From Fidelibacterota bacterium (GTDB lineage: Bacteria; Fidelibacterota; UBA8477), in contig JAIPJR010000027.1 of NCBI GenBank assembly GCA_021734045.1, positions 1-32,435 of the forward strand: DNA of 32,435 nt, written 5' to 3'. The notes under the pieces were generated by a model. The model ran no database searches. It had not been told where the DNA came from and saw nothing but the letters and a program-made list of their open reading frames with translations. A program made the translations under genes and the position numbers. Below are positions 1-9,659 of the stretch, in pieces. Within the stretch, counting starts at the first letter, position 1. Each line of letters opens with the position of its first letter.

Positions 1-2
1 TA

Positions 3-707
3 GAGGACATTCTGAACTACATCGGACTGCAGGAGAATATCAACTATACCCGGCAAACCACGGTGGAAAGTGGTGAGCGTCCTGATTACACCTTCTTCCT
101 GCCCAAAGGGAAAAAGGTGAACATGGATGTGAAATTCCCCCTGACCCACTACGAACGTTTTCTCCATAGTGAATCTCCCGATGAGCAGGGTTCTGAAAAA
201 TCAGCCTTCCTGAAAGATGTGAAAAATCATCTGAAAGCGATTTCAAAGCGTGAATACATCAATCCAAGTGATGGCACTGTGGACTATGTCATGATGTTCA
301 TCCCCAACGAGTCGATTTACGGCTTTATCAATAAGGAGGATCCCGAACTGGTTGGTGATGCGCTGAATAATCATATTATGTTGTGTTCGCCCATTACACT
401 CTACGCGGTGCTTTCTCTGCTGCGTCAGGCCACGGAAAATTTTATGGTGGAGCAGAAAGCCAACGAAATCATGACCCAGGTGAGTAATTTCAAGAAACAG
501 TGGGATAAATTTTCCGACCAGATGGACAGTGTGGGGAAGGCATTGGATCAGGCGATCTCGCGTTTCCAGACTTTAACTTCCACCCGTTCCCGCATGCTGG
601 AAAAACCGGTGAATAAAATCATGGAATTGCAGCAAACCACGCGATTGGAAGCGGGTACGGAGCAATTATCATTGGAAAGCGGCTCGAAAAATTCTGATGA
701 GGCCTAA
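3..707 (+). CDS. rmuC: DNA recombination protein RmuC, 3' part (5' end outside window)
   Basis: The reading frame is open from the first bases of the window, so this is the C-terminal 234 residues of a longer gene. The segment GLQENINYTRQ, then SGERPDYTFFLPKG and VNMDVKFPLTHYERFL, is the conserved RmuC core, which has a nuclease-like fold (the D-x-K of DVKFPL is the family hallmark). Further on, MFIPNESIYGF and LCSPITLYAVLSLLRQA are also typical. The last ~80 residues are polar and probably form a coiled-coil tail. RmuC proteins limit inversions between short inverted repeats; the biochemical activity is poorly known. A GTG lies at 63 but is internal, not the start. The gene converges on the MATE gene, with 45 bp between them and no clear terminator. 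Confidence 0.9.
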   Translation, partial: EDILNYIGLQENINYTRQTTVESGERPDYTFFLPKGKKVNMDVKFPLTHYERFLHSESPDEQGSEKSAFLKDVKNHLKAISKREYINPSDGTVDYVMMFIPNESIYGFINKEDPELVGDALNNHIMLCSPITLYAVLSLLRQATENFMVEQKANEIMTQVSNFKKQWDKFSDQMDSVGKALDQAISRFQTLTSTRSRMLEKPVNKIMELQQTTRLEAGTEQLSLESGSKNSDEA

Positions 708-752
708 ATGGGTTATTCACCTTTGCAAAAAATCTATCAGTAACATCCAGTA

Positions 753-2174
753 TCAACGCGTCTGTTGCGGTGCCAGCTTATCGGGGATTCCGTTCTGATT
801 GATTTGGGTGTCATGCTGGAATTGATCACGGGTAAGATGTAGGCGATGCCGTAACCAGAGCGAACCTGTTCCGGCCGCGGCTACAACCGAAATCGCCAAT
901 GCGTACCAGACCCAGATCATGGGTTTATCCATATAAAAAGTAAACACATACGCTAACGGTCCACTTACCAGTGCTACCCGGATGGCGGTGATCATTAATT
1001 GGGGCATTCCGGCACCCAATCCCTGCATACTGCGTCCTGAAATCATCCCCACCGAGATGAGCGGATAAACGAATGTCATGACCCGGATATACTGGGTGGC
1101 GATCTGCTGAATCTCTATATCGGGTGAGAATACCGGGAATACATAGGGAGCGATAATGTAAAAAATGACACCGCTTACCACACCGATGAGAATGGAGCGG
1201 GAGAGACCGTATTTGATAATATCATAGATCAGGTCCAGACGTTTGGCGCCGTAGAACATGCCCACCAGGGTAACCATTCCACCGCCGATGGAAAGAATGG
1301 GGAGGAAGTATAGTTGATCCAGACGCGAGGCAACCTGAAATGCAGCTACGGCAGAGGGCGAAAAATAGATCAGAATAAAATTGAACAATGCCGCACCGGA
1401 TGACATGATAATCATGGATAGGGACGCCGGAATACCAATTCGCAGCACCTCTTTGATGATGTATGTGTTGAATTGAAACACCCTGAAGTTGAACTGGAGA
1501 TAAGATTTCTTTTGCACCAGCATGGTATAGATCAAGGCTAGAGTAACAAAAAACTGGCTCAAAATTGTGGCCAGTGCTGCCCCTTGCACGCCCATATCCA
1601 GCCAGAAAATGAAAATGGGATCCAATATGATGTTCAGTACCGTACCAATGGCCTGAAAAATCATGGGCGTTTTCGTATCCCCTTCACCGGTGAAAATGGA
1701 GCGTAAAAACACGGCGGCGATTGTGAATACAAATCCAATGGCGATGATTCGAAAATAGCCCGTGGCATCGGCCATTAACTCAGGTGGGCAGCCAATGCCG
1801 GATAAAATGGCATCGCCGAATATCAAACCGGCAATGGTAAACACAATTCCGATTCCGCTACCTAGAACGAGTCCGTGTTCGGCAGTATTTTCGGCTTGTT
1901 GTTTGTCGTCAGCTCCAATAAAGCGGGCGATAAGCGCTGTGACACCACTGCCCAATCCGAAGGTGATACCAATGGAGAAAAAGACCAACGGTACATTGAA
2001 AGCCATGGCAGCAATCGCCTCCGGCGAAATTCGTCCGATGAAAATCATATCCGCGATGCTGTAAACTGTCTGGACAATCATTCCCACCATCACCGGGACC
2101 GAAAGCGTCCACAGTGCTTTGTGGGGATTGGCCATGAATGTATCGCGTCGACTTTTTATGGTATGGGCTGACAT
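753..2174 (-). CDS. MATE family multidrug/sodium antiporter
   Basis: This 473-residue polytopic membrane protein has about 12 predicted membrane segments, in the size range of the MATE family (about 450-480). The first half carries LWTLSVPVMVGMIVQTVYSIADMIFIGR and GITFGLGSGVTALIARFIGA. The repeat in the second half is RIGIPASLSMIIMSSGAALFN, the expected internal duplication. Family members export cationic drugs or metabolites in exchange for Na+ or H+; the substrate cannot be read from sequence. It looks closer to the DinF/MepA-like bacterial branch than to NorM, but this is a judgement by eye. The start is ATG at 2174. It is last in the leftward block, 26 bp after the hemolysin III gene, so co-transcription is likely. 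Confidence 0.93.
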   Translation of the reverse strand: MSAHTIKSRRDTFMANPHKALWTLSVPVMVGMIVQTVYSIADMIFIGRISPEAIAAMAFNVPLVFFSIGITFGLGSGVTALIARFIGADDKQQAENTAEHGLVLGSGIGIVFTIAGLIFGDAILSGIGCPPELMADATGYFRIIAIGFVFTIAAVFLRSIFTGEGDTKTPMIFQAIGTVLNIILDPIFIFWLDMGVQGAALATILSQFFVTLALIYTMLVQKKSYLQFNFRVFQFNTYIIKEVLRIGIPASLSMIIMSSGAALFNFILIYFSPSAVAAFQVASRLDQLYFLPILSIGGGMVTLVGMFYGAKRLDLIYDIIKYGLSRSILIGVVSGVIFYIIAPYVFPVFSPDIEIQQIATQYIRVMTFVYPLISVGMISGRSMQGLGAGMPQLMITAIRVALVSGPLAYVFTFYMDKPMIWVWYALAISVVAAAGTGSLWLRHRLHLTRDQFQHDTQINQNGIPDKLAPQQTR

Positions 2175-2200
2175 ATTGAGACGTTTCTGTTTTGAAAAAA

Positions 2201-2869
2201 TCAGGTCAGATAAAGGATAATTCCAATAAAGTGACTGGCGCTGCCTCCCAGTACAAATAAATGCCAGATAGCGTGGTGGTACGGAATTTTATGCCAGAGG
2301 TAGAAAATAACTCCTAGCGTGTAGCTAAGACCACCGATGACCAACCACATCACCAGTCCACCGGGCAGCATGGTCAGCATGGGTTTCACGGCAATAACGA
2401 TGAGCCAGCCCATGCCTACATAAAAGAGCGTTGACAGAATATTGAACCGGCCGGTGAAGAAGATTTTCAGTATCATGCCAGCCAGGGCAAATCCCCAGAT
2501 CACACCGAATAACGACCAGCCCCACGGTCCGCGCATGGGACCCAGAAGCACCGGCGTATAGGTGCCGGCAATGAGGAGGTAAATAGATGTGTGATCCAGG
2601 ATGTGGAAAAAATCCTTCAACCGTCCGGGCGGGAAGGCGTGATACAATGTGGACGCCAGATAAAGCGTAAGCAGACAAAACCCGTAGATACTGAAGCTCA
2701 CAATGCTCCAGGCGGTTCCGGTACGGACTGCCATGACCACCAGAATCACCAGAGCGGCAATGCTTAACAACGCACCAATACCATGGGTGATGCTGTTGGC
2801 GATTTCCTCATTCAATGGCGGATATTGATGTTTCTGCCTGGAGCGGACAGGTTTTGCGAATTTAGGCAT
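2201..2869 (-). CDS. Hemolysin III / TrhA (YqfA) family membrane protein
   Basis: This seven-helix membrane protein belongs to the PAQR/hemolysin III family. Recognisable elements in order are EEIANSITHGIGALLS, the YHAFP histidine motif, DHTSIYLLIAGTYTPVLL, and the final HAIWHLFVLGGSASHF. The conserved Ser/His/Asp/His residues are those proposed to bind a metal in this family. Bacterial homologues (YqfA/TrhA) have been tied to membrane-energetics homeostasis; hemolysis is not a general property. An in-frame TTG at 2896 would add nine residues. I prefer the ATG at 2869 because family members have a short cytosolic tail before EEIANS. It sits between the ABC permease and the MATE gene, all in the same direction. 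Confidence 0.9.
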   Translation of the reverse strand: MPKFAKPVRSRQKHQYPPLNEEIANSITHGIGALLSIAALVILVVMAVRTGTAWSIVSFSIYGFCLLTLYLASTLYHAFPPGRLKDFFHILDHTSIYLLIAGTYTPVLLGPMRGPWGWSLFGVIWGFALAGMILKIFFTGRFNILSTLFYVGMGWLIVIAVKPMLTMLPGGLVMWLVIGGLSYTLGVIFYLWHKIPYHHAIWHLFVLGGSASHFIGIILYLT

Positions 2870-2908
2870 GGGGCTTTCTAAAATCAGTTTTTCCAAGAAG
2901 TTAAAATC

Positions 2909-3700
2909 TTAAACATAGAGTCGCCGATGAAATTTTTCCACCACGATGAGGAAATTAATACTCACCACCACTACAATCCAGATAACACTGATCCAGAGCT
3001 CAGCAGTCCAGGTGTCCAGTAGCAGACCACGACTCACCTGCACCAGGTGATAAAGCGGTGTACACCATGCTATCGTTTGAAAAATGGGGGACCATTGATC
3101 CAGGGGGAAAAAGATGCCGGAAAACAGGAAAAGTGGCGTGAGAAACAGCGTGAAAAAGTAATTATACAGCTCAATTTCTTTGATGAAGGAGGTGAACAGC
3201 AGGCCGATTCCGGCGAACATGAATCCGCCCATGGCCATCACCGGAATAATGAAGAGTGATGTCCAATGATGACCAAAGCCAAAAAAGAGCAGCACGATGT
3301 AAAACGCTCCACCATAAATCATGGCTCGTGTTGTGCCCCATAACAATTCACCCAAGGCCGCATCCCGTGGATTCACCGGTGTAGATAAAATGCCATCGTA
3401 GGTTTTGTCAAAATTCATCTTCACGAAAACATTATAAGTTGTCTCCAATGCCGCTCCCCACATCACTGATGTGGCCAGGAGTCCCGGCGCGATGAATGCC
3501 AGATAGGGGTAACCGTTAATTGTGGCTACATAAGCCCCCAACCCGAACCCCATGCCCACCAGGTAGAGAACCGGCTCGAAAAAATTGGGGATTATGTTAA
3601 GCTTGTAGGTGCGTTTATAAACCGTCAAGTCCCGTTGCCATACCCGGATGGCAGCTTTCAGGGAAACTTCGGGTAACAAATATTGCAGCAGTCGCCTCAA
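2909..3700 (-). CDS. ABC-2 type transporter permease (NodJ/DrrB-like)
   Basis: This 263-residue integral membrane protein has about six hydrophobic segments. A short N-terminal cytosolic helix leads into YKLNIIPNFFEPVLYLVGMGFGLG, and the central region includes FAGIGLLFTSFIKEIELYNYFFTLFLTPLFLFSGIFFPLDQW, both typical of ABC-2 permeases of the NodJ/DrrB group. It would form the membrane part of an exporter with the ATPase encoded immediately upstream. The start is taken as TTG at 3700, which overlaps the TGA of the ATPase gene (TTGA) and has GGGAG eight bases upstream; no ATG lies near the N-terminus. Substrate unknown; homologues move drugs, lipids or glycans outward. Confidence 0.92.
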   Translation of the reverse strand: MRRLLQYLLPEVSLKAAIRVWQRDLTVYKRTYKLNIIPNFFEPVLYLVGMGFGLGAYVATINGYPYLAFIAPGLLATSVMWGAALETTYNVFVKMNFDKTYDGILSTPVNPRDAALGELLWGTTRAMIYGGAFYIVLLFFGFGHHWTSLFIIPVMAMGGFMFAGIGLLFTSFIKEIELYNYFFTLFLTPLFLFSGIFFPLDQWSPIFQTIAWCTPLYHLVQVSRGLLLDTWTAELWISVIWIVVVVSINFLIVVEKFHRRLYV

Positions 3701-4632
3701 TCAATCAACTCCCGTCCCGTGAGCTTCAAAAACACATCCTCAAGCGTCGCCCGCCGGGTCATGATGGTCTTGGTCGGCACATCAGCTTCCTGAATATCCA
3801 GCAACAGTGCCTCGGCTTTGCTGGTGTAAATCAACAGCCTGTCCGACAAATTTTCCGCATCCCCGATGGCATTGGCAAACCGGGAAAGAATCTCGGTTTT
3901 TGCTTCTTCCGTGGCTCGTATCTCTACAACCTGGTAGGGGATATGCTGCTGAATCAATGTCCATGGATTGCCTTCACTGATGATATTCCCCCGGTCCATG
4001 ATCACCAATGTATCGCAAAGCTGTTCGGCTTCGTCCATATAATGGGTGGTCAGAATGAGCGTGACGCCCTGGGCTTTCAAATCATGCAATTTCCCCCAGA
4101 CATGATGCCGTGCCTGGGGATCCAAACCGGTGGTGGGTTCGTCCAATATCAACACACGCGGCCTGTTCATCAATGCCCGTCCGATTTGAAGCCGCCGTTT
4201 CATGCCACCGGACATTTCACGGATACCCACATGGCGTTTTTCTTCCAGTTGGAGGAATTGAATCACCTCATCCGCCCGTTTTTCGGCCGTTTTGCGGGGG
4301 ATGTCAAAATAGCGTGCGAAAACCAGCAAATTTTGCCAGACATCCAATTCATAATCCAAGCTGTCTTCCTGAGAAACCACACCAATCTGGCTTTTCACCG
4401 CCTTCATCTCCCGCATCACATCGTGACCAACCACCGTGAGATTTCCAGATGTGACCGGTGCGGCGCAGTAAATCATTTTCATGGTAGAGGTTTTACCAGC
4501 CCCATTGGGTCCCAGAAAACCGTAGCATATCCCGGCGGGAATGTCAAAATCCACACTATTCACGGCCACAAAACTGCCGAAATGTTTGCGCAGGTTTCGC
4601 GCGGTGATAATGGGTTCAGTAGAGATTTTCAT
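3697..4632 (-). CDS. ABC transporter ATP-binding protein (NodI/DrrA-like)
   Basis: This 311-residue nucleotide-binding subunit has Walker A GPNGAGKTS at about 41-49, signature MSGGM at 140-144, and Walker B LILDEP at 161-166 followed by TTGLDPQARHHVW, then the switch region LTTHYMDEAEQLCD. The DPQARHHVW wording and the ~100-residue C-terminal extension ending in TLEDVFLKLTGREL are characteristic of the NodI/DrrA exporters. It powers the permease encoded four bases downstream in overlap. An AAGGA Shine-Dalgarno precedes ATG 4632. It follows menE by 47 bp in the same direction, so it could share the men transcript, but no functional link to menaquinone is evident. Confidence 0.95.
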   Translation of the reverse strand: MKISTEPIITARNLRKHFGSFVAVNSVDFDIPAGICYGFLGPNGAGKTSTMKMIYCAAPVTSGNLTVVGHDVMREMKAVKSQIGVVSQEDSLDYELDVWQNLLVFARYFDIPRKTAEKRADEVIQFLQLEEKRHVGIREMSGGMKRRLQIGRALMNRPRVLILDEPTTGLDPQARHHVWGKLHDLKAQGVTLILTTHYMDEAEQLCDTLVIMDRGNIISEGNPWTLIQQHIPYQVVEIRATEEAKTEILSRFANAIGDAENLSDRLLIYTSKAEALLLDIQEADVPTKTIMTRRATLEDVFLKLTGRELID

Positions 4633-4679
4633 AAGTCCTTAATAAAGGAAATATTTGGAATAATGCACGCGATAAACAC

Positions 4680-6053
4680 TTACGAGTTTTGTGAAGATCG
4701 CTTAACAGCCAGCGCGGTTAATTTCTTACGGGACGGCTTTAAGCCACTTTGTAATGCCTTTGGAAGCACGGTATAATCCACGGGAATCATATATCCGGGT
4801 AAGACCTGGCGCAACGCGTCCCTAATAACTTCCTTTTTTACGGGACGATCACTGGTGTAAAATGCAAACGGCCGCAACTGAAACACCGCATCAGGAACCG
4901 GAACCACAACGGCAGATTCAATACCCGCTACTTCAACCAACGCACGTTCAATCATCTCCGGCTGAATATTTTCACCGCCCGAAATAAATTGATTATCCAA
5001 TCGGCCCGTTACCTGTAATTGCTTCCCCACCATGTCTCCAACATCCCGCGTGTGGAACCAACCCTGGGCATCTCTTGCTGATTCAAGCCCATGCTCTAGC
5101 AAGTACCCGGCAAATAAGGTCTCTCCGCGCACCAGGATTTCACCGTCAGTTGAAATTTTCACCTCACGATATGGGAGGATCGTGGCACGGGATTTATCGG
5201 CTTGGTCAGGCGTGGTGGTGGCAACTTGTGATGCCATTTCAGATAATCCATAGGAGACAAATACCGGCAGGTTAAGCTTTTCACCGGCATGAATGAGATT
5301 TTGTGGGATGGGACCGCCACCCAGGAGAATCGCACGCAACTGATTACCTAATTTTCCTACCCCGGGCTCGTCCAGTAAGCGCCTGAACTGGGTACTGACC
5401 AGGCTCAGGTGCGTGACTCGATTATTTATCAAATTTTCCGGATTCAAATGGGTTGAAATAACCATGGCTGACCCGGCGATGACACTCCTGAACACGATGC
5501 CCATACCACTCACATGGTATAAGGGTAGGCTGAGTTGCCAGCTATCTCCCGGGTTCAGAGATATATTTTCATTGGACCCCAGAGCGTTGAAGTAGTGATT
5601 CCCCAGTGTGTGAAGCACCGCTTTTGGTTCGCCGGTACTGCCGGAAGTGAAGATAATGCTTACCGGGCGCTGAAGCTGCCATGTGTCGTTGAGTGGGGAG
5701 GGATGTGGGACATCATCAGCCGCTGCCAGCTCTGGTGTGGTAATCCACCGCGCACCCAATCTCTTCGCCTGTTGATGAAGCTCAGCTGCCGGCCAGCGGG
5801 CATTTAACGCGCAGAAAATGACGCCCAGTTCCGTGCAGGCGAGGAAGAGTGCGACATCACGCCAGGAGCCTTGCAGCACCCAAGCCAACACATCGCCTTC
5901 GGCAAATCCATTTTCAGCCAACCAACTTTTTAATCGACCAATTGAATTCGCCAAATCCCGCCAGGTCAAGTGCGTATCGCCAGTGATAATGACAGGGTCG
6001 CCGTGCCTGTTTTCCACATGAGTCCGTAGGGGTGAATCAATAATGTCAGTCAA
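4680..6053 (-). CDS. menE: o-Succinylbenzoate-CoA ligase MenE
   Basis: This 457-residue adenylate-forming enzyme activates o-succinylbenzoate with ATP and joins it to CoA in the menaquinone pathway. The A3 phosphate-binding motif IIFTSGSTGEPKAV is at about 133-146. YGLSEMASQV (A5), GWFHTRDVGDM (A7) and GRLDNQFISGGENIQPEMIE (A8 hinge) follow, as does the A10 lysine region SGLKPSRKKL. The short N-terminal domain and ~450-residue length fit MenE rather than long-chain acyl-CoA synthetases. The start appears to be TTG at 6053, overlapping the menC stop by eight bases; its ribosome binding site is weak (GGAG about ten bases upstream). It is last of the seven men genes. A 27-bp block (5122-5148) is identical to one in the acyl-CoA synthetase gene at 28822-28848. 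Confidence 0.93.
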   Translation of the reverse strand: MTDIIDSPLRTHVENRHGDPVIITGDTHLTWRDLANSIGRLKSWLAENGFAEGDVLAWVLQGSWRDVALFLACTELGVIFCALNARWPAAELHQQAKRLGARWITTPELAAADDVPHPSPLNDTWQLQRPVSIIFTSGSTGEPKAVLHTLGNHYFNALGSNENISLNPGDSWQLSLPLYHVSGMGIVFRSVIAGSAMVISTHLNPENLINNRVTHLSLVSTQFRRLLDEPGVGKLGNQLRAILLGGGPIPQNLIHAGEKLNLPVFVSYGLSEMASQVATTTPDQADKSRATILPYREVKISTDGEILVRGETLFAGYLLEHGLESARDAQGWFHTRDVGDMVGKQLQVTGRLDNQFISGGENIQPEMIERALVEVAGIESAVVVPVPDAVFQLRPFAFYTSDRPVKKEVIRDALRQVLPGYMIPVDYTVLPKALQSGLKPSRKKLTALAVKRSSQNS

Positions 6054-7125
6054 TCTGCACCGGCTCCAAAAGCTGCTGATTTACAGGCCAGGGCAATTCG
6101 TGGAACTCCAGAAACTTACCTGAATAAATCAACCGGGAGGTCAAAACATCCTGCGCCAAGCGGCGGTGAGTATTGAGACCCATGGCCGTATTTTTTGTGC
6201 CCCAGATCCCTGCCATTTCCGCAATCGCGCATGTTCCGATTCCCGACTCGAAAGCACCGGTAAAGATGACCTGCTGTCCGCCTGCCTGCGCCTGTTCGGA
6301 TAGTTGTAGGATGATATCAGGATGCCCCAAAAAGGTCGGTTTTAGGATGAATGCCGATACCGCGTCTGAAATTGAGGGCAATAAATCCTGCCAGGCAGGT
6401 TGGAGAAGGGTTTCATCCAGGGCAATCGCCATACCGGACTGTGAATAAAATGCCGCGATCTCAACCGGATCGTTCACCGGTTCCTCGATATAATCAACCG
6501 TGATGCCTTGAATGGCATTGGCGAAGAAGAGCGCATCATCAAGGGACCACTGCCGGTTGGCGTCCAGTCTTAGTTTCAGACCCGGTGCCAGCGAATGGAT
6601 AGATTTCACCAGCTCCACATCACTTTCCACATCCGGTGAGCCCACTTTGAGTTTCAGGACATCAAACCCGTGGAAATTAAAGCGCTCAATGACATCGGTG
6701 AGTTTTTCATTCTGCGGTAGCAACCCGTTCACCTGAACCGACATGAATTCGCATTCCCCAAAAACCTGGTGCAGATAATAATGGTGTTTCGCCTGCGCTA
6801 TGATGCTCATGAGCGCAGTAGCGAGTCCAAATGCGGTTGAAGCGGGTAAATCCATGGGCAGCCGATTCCGCAATTCCTGGAAGTTTCCGGGGAGTGCGGA
6901 TCGGTGATAAGTAGTGAGGAAATTGTGTGCTGCTGCGGTAGCTTCTTCCAAGGTTTCCAGGCTGAAGCCGGGCAGTGGCGCCAATTCTCCCCAGCCTGTG
7001 AAATCGGAATCGGTAGTGATTTTTACCAGACAACCGGTACGATGCGTGTGGGTACGCTGTTTCAGTTGTATTGGCTGACGAAATTGGAGCCGATAACGAA
7101 ATAAGTCGAAGTGTTTAATTTTCAT
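6046..7125 (-). CDS. menC: o-Succinylbenzoate synthase MenC
   Basis: This enolase-superfamily enzyme dehydrates SHCHC to o-succinylbenzoate. The catalytic frame is intact: KLK at 158-160, the metal ligands D188 (RLDAN), E214 (IEEP) and D237 (LDE), and the second base K262 (ILKPTFLGH). The N-terminal capping domain has GWGELAPLPGFSLETLEE at about 44-61. The length of 359 is normal. ATG 7125 overlaps the menA stop as ATGA, a sign of translational coupling. It lies between menA and menE, consistent with OSB being passed to MenE. Confidence 0.95.
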   Translation of the reverse strand: MKIKHFDLFRYRLQFRQPIQLKQRTHTHRTGCLVKITTDSDFTGWGELAPLPGFSLETLEEATAAAHNFLTTYHRSALPGNFQELRNRLPMDLPASTAFGLATALMSIIAQAKHHYYLHQVFGECEFMSVQVNGLLPQNEKLTDVIERFNFHGFDVLKLKVGSPDVESDVELVKSIHSLAPGLKLRLDANRQWSLDDALFFANAIQGITVDYIEEPVNDPVEIAAFYSQSGMAIALDETLLQPAWQDLLPSISDAVSAFILKPTFLGHPDIILQLSEQAQAGGQQVIFTGAFESGIGTCAIAEMAGIWGTKNTAMGLNTHRRLAQDVLTSRLIYSGKFLEFHELPWPVNQQLLEPVQID

Positions 7126-8006
7126 AACAACCAGCCTGCCATGAACAAAAGTGTGTAAATCAACTGGGTGCGACCGGTGAGTGCCAGCGTATGATTCAAT
7201 TCCCGGCCAGTGGCTCCACCCATGATTCCTCTCACCGCTGGTACGGCAAAAATGACCATTAAAAGCGTCCCCAGTACACCAACGCGTTCCGGCTCCATGT
7301 ACCAGAGCACAAAGGGGATGATCGCTGCTCCGGTTATACTCGCCAGATATTGGTAGCGGCCATAGGTTTTACCCATGCGGACGATGAGTGTTTTCTTACG
7401 GGTGCCACGATCCTCATCAACATCCCGCAGATTATTTACCGTCAGAAGCGCCACGGAGAAGCAGCCTGGCGCCAGACCGGCAATCAGCACAGACGCGTCC
7501 ATGGTAAGCGCTTGGGCGTAGTAGGTGCCAGCCAGGGCAATGGGACCGAAGAACAAAAAGGCAAAAATATCTGCGATTCCAATGTAGGCCAGCGGAAAGG
7601 GCCCCGCTGTATATAGCACACCAAAGAGCAGCGATAGCAATCCGATAATCACAATTGGCCAGCCCGCCCGGTAAACCAGGAATATTCCGGCCAAAAACGC
7701 CACTCCGAATGCCAAACTAATCGCTATGCGCATACCTCTGTCACTAACCAGACCAGCCTGGGTAACTCGCATCGGTCCCAATCGCTGATGGGTGTCCTTC
7801 CCTTTTTTATAATCGAAATAGTCATTGGCCAAATTGGTGCCGATCTGAATCATCAAGGCGCCGATCATGGCCAAAAATGCCGTGAGCCAATGGACACTTT
7901 CATCGGCGAACGCCATGGCGGTGCCCATTACAACGGGTGAAATGGCAGCAGGAAGGGTTTTGGGACGGGCAGCCAGTGCCCAGGCAGAGAGAGAATTTTG
8001 TCGCAT
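7122..8006 (-). CDS. menA: 1,4-Dihydroxy-2-naphthoate polyprenyltransferase MenA
   Basis: This 294-residue membrane prenyltransferase of the UbiA superfamily joins a polyprenyl chain to DHNA to give demethylmenaquinone in the cytoplasmic membrane. The two Asp-rich motifs that bind Mg-diphosphate are visible: NLANDYFDYKKGKDTHQ after the second helix, and NNLRDVDEDRGTRKKT in the middle. The GPMRVTQAGL segment is typical of MenA. About eight to nine hydrophobic helices are present. ATG 8006 has AGGA five bases upstream and follows menB by 16 bp; the gene overlaps menC by four bases. Confidence 0.95.
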   Translation of the reverse strand: MRQNSLSAWALAARPKTLPAAISPVVMGTAMAFADESVHWLTAFLAMIGALMIQIGTNLANDYFDYKKGKDTHQRLGPMRVTQAGLVSDRGMRIAISLAFGVAFLAGIFLVYRAGWPIVIIGLLSLLFGVLYTAGPFPLAYIGIADIFAFLFFGPIALAGTYYAQALTMDASVLIAGLAPGCFSVALLTVNNLRDVDEDRGTRKKTLIVRMGKTYGRYQYLASITGAAIIPFVLWYMEPERVGVLGTLLMVIFAVPAVRGIMGGATGRELNHTLALTGRTQLIYTLLFMAGWLL

Positions 8007-8022
8007 TTTGTCCTATCCGGAA

Positions 8023-8844
8023 TCAGGGACGCTTGGGGAATTTGTTGAAATTGGGCTTGCGCTTTTCAAGAAACGCATTCCGGCCCTCCTGGCCTTCTTC
8101 GCTCATGTAAAACAGCATGGTGGCATTCCCTGCCAGTTCCTGCAGACCCGCTTGGCCGTCGCAATCCGCGTTAAGCGCCGATTTAAGACAGCGAATGGCG
8201 ATGGGGGAGTTGGCCAGAATTTCCCGGCACCACTGCACCGTCTCTTCCTCAAGTTGCTCATAAGGCACAACTTTATTCACCATTCCCATTTCCAGCGCCT
8301 CCTGCGCTGAGTACTGGCGGCAGAGGTACCAGATTTCACGCGCCTTTTTCTGTCCCACCATACGGGCTAAATAGCTGGCGCCATACCCACCGTCGAATGA
8401 GCCCACCCGGGGACCGGTTTGGCCAAAAATGGCATTTTCAGCCGCGATGGTAAGATCACACATCACATGCAGCACATGCCCGCCACCGATGGCATAACCC
8501 GCCACCATGGCTATTACCGGCTTGGGGCATGTACGAATTTGACGCTGAAAATCTAATACATTGAGACGGTGAACACCTTCGCCATCGGCGTAGCCCGCGT
8601 CACCCCGCACGCGCTGATCACCACCGGAACAGAAGGCTTTTTCACCCTCTCCTGTCAGGATAATGACACCGATTTCCATGTCATTCCGGGCATCCTCCAG
8701 CGCTTTACTCATCTCCATTACTGTAAGCGGACGAAAGGCATTGCGCACCTCGGGTCGATTGATTGTGATTTTGGCAATGCCCTCAGCTTTATGATATTTG
8801 ATATCGCTATATTCACCGGCAGTCTGCCAGTTAATCATATTCAT
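8023..8844 (-). CDS. menB: 1,4-Dihydroxy-2-naphthoyl-CoA synthase MenB
   Basis: This crotonase-fold enzyme closes the naphthoquinol ring from OSB-CoA. The oxyanion-hole motif FCSGGDQ is at 71-77. [16 protein letters not shown] and [16 protein letters not shown] (140-155) follow. The glycine of the QTG motif is the type I MenB feature, for which bicarbonate acts as the catalytic base (established for E. coli MenB). The C-terminal half is very close to the E. coli enzyme, including [20 protein letters not shown]. The length of 273 is normal. The start ATG 8844 overlaps the menH stop (ATGA) and has GAGGAG seven bases upstream; a second Met two codons later is an alternative. Confidence 0.97.
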   Translation of the reverse strand: MNMINWQTAGEYSDIKYHKAEGIAKITINRPEVRNAFRPLTVMEMSKALEDARNDMEIGVIILTGEGEKAFCSGGDQRVRGDAGYADGEGVHRLNVLDFQRQIRTCPKPVIAMVAGYAIGGGHVLHVMCDLTIAAENAIFGQTGPRVGSFDGGYGASYLARMVGQKKAREIWYLCRQYSAQEALEMGMVNKVVPYEQLEEETVQWCREILANSPIAIRCLKSALNADCDGQAGLQELAGNATMLFYMSEEGQEGRNAFLEKRKPNFNKFPKRP

Positions 8845-9659
8845 AACAATCTCCTCGATGGTTTCACTTCAGTTTCTATAAAAGTTTCCACAGCTTGTAT
8901 AAACTGTTGTGGCGTCTCCCAGTGGGTATTATGACCGACCTGCGGCAGAACACGGACATTGGCGCGACGCAGGCATGTGGCGGCCACTTCCCCGGCAATG
9001 CCACGGTATTTTTCATCGAATTCACCCACAATCAGCAGGACGGGAACTAACAAAGCCCGTGATAAGTCCCAAAGCCCCGGCTGGCGCGCTACAGAGAAAT
9101 AATTCAGTGCTGTGGCCAATGTGTTCGGCGATTGGATTAGCCGGTATTCTTTTAGTGCAGCTAATTTCTCCGGTTGACGCGCCATGGATTGAAACAGAGG
9201 TTGATGATACCAACGATCCAGGAAATCCCGAAAATCCCCGCTCCTCATTGCCTCCGCCCGCTGCTGATCTGTCTCCAGCCTGGTTGTACGCTCTTCTGCT
9301 GTTTTCAGTCCGGGTGAGGCCGATTCTAAAATCAGGGTGGTAAACCAGTCCGGGTATTTCAACGCGGTGTACCACCCAATCCGGCCACCCATACTATATC
9401 CCAACAAAATCGCATCAGTGATGTCCCTGGCCGTTAGTAAATCTACGATGGCTGCGGCAGTTTCATCAAATGCATTCCCCGTCGTAATGCCTGTTAAATC
9501 GGATTCGCCGTGGCCCGGTAAGTCGGGTGCCAAGCAGTAGAAATCACGGCTAAGCGCTCGGGCAATCGGTTCCCAGTCAGCGCCGCAGCCCATAAATCCG
9601 TGTAAAAATAACATCGCTGGCTTATTAGGGTCTCCCCAAGTTTGGCACGCTAATGTCAT
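8841..9659 (-). CDS. menH: 2-Succinyl-6-hydroxy-2,4-cyclohexadiene-1-carboxylate synthase MenH
   Basis: This alpha/beta hydrolase of 272 residues eliminates pyruvate from SEPHCHC to give SHCHC. The oxyanion region [11 protein letters not shown] is near 19-29, the nucleophile elbow GYSMGGR contains S89, and D215 (GEFDEKY) and H243 (VGHNTHWE) complete the triad. The position between menD and menB, with ATGA overlaps on both sides, supports MenH over a generic esterase. On sequence alone it could be any small alpha/beta hydrolase, so the context carries part of this call. Confidence 0.93.
   Translation of the reverse strand: MTLACQTWGDPNKPAMLFLHGFMGCGADWEPIARALSRDFYCLAPDLPGHGESDLTGITTGNAFDETAAAIVDLLTARDITDAILLGYSMGGRIGWYTALKYPDWFTTLILESASPGLKTAEERTTRLETDQQRAEAMRSGDFRDFLDRWYHQPLFQSMARQPEKLAALKEYRLIQSPNTLATALNYFSVARQPGLWDLSRALLVPVLLIVGEFDEKYRGIAGEVAATCLRRANVRVLPQVGHNTHWETPQQFIQAVETFIETEVKPSRRLL

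Noticed and set aside
3943-4776. 277-residue plus-strand ORF opposite the ABC ATPase
   Set aside because: It is antisense to a gene with intact Walker motifs, is rich in His, Phe and Pro, and matches no family I recognise.
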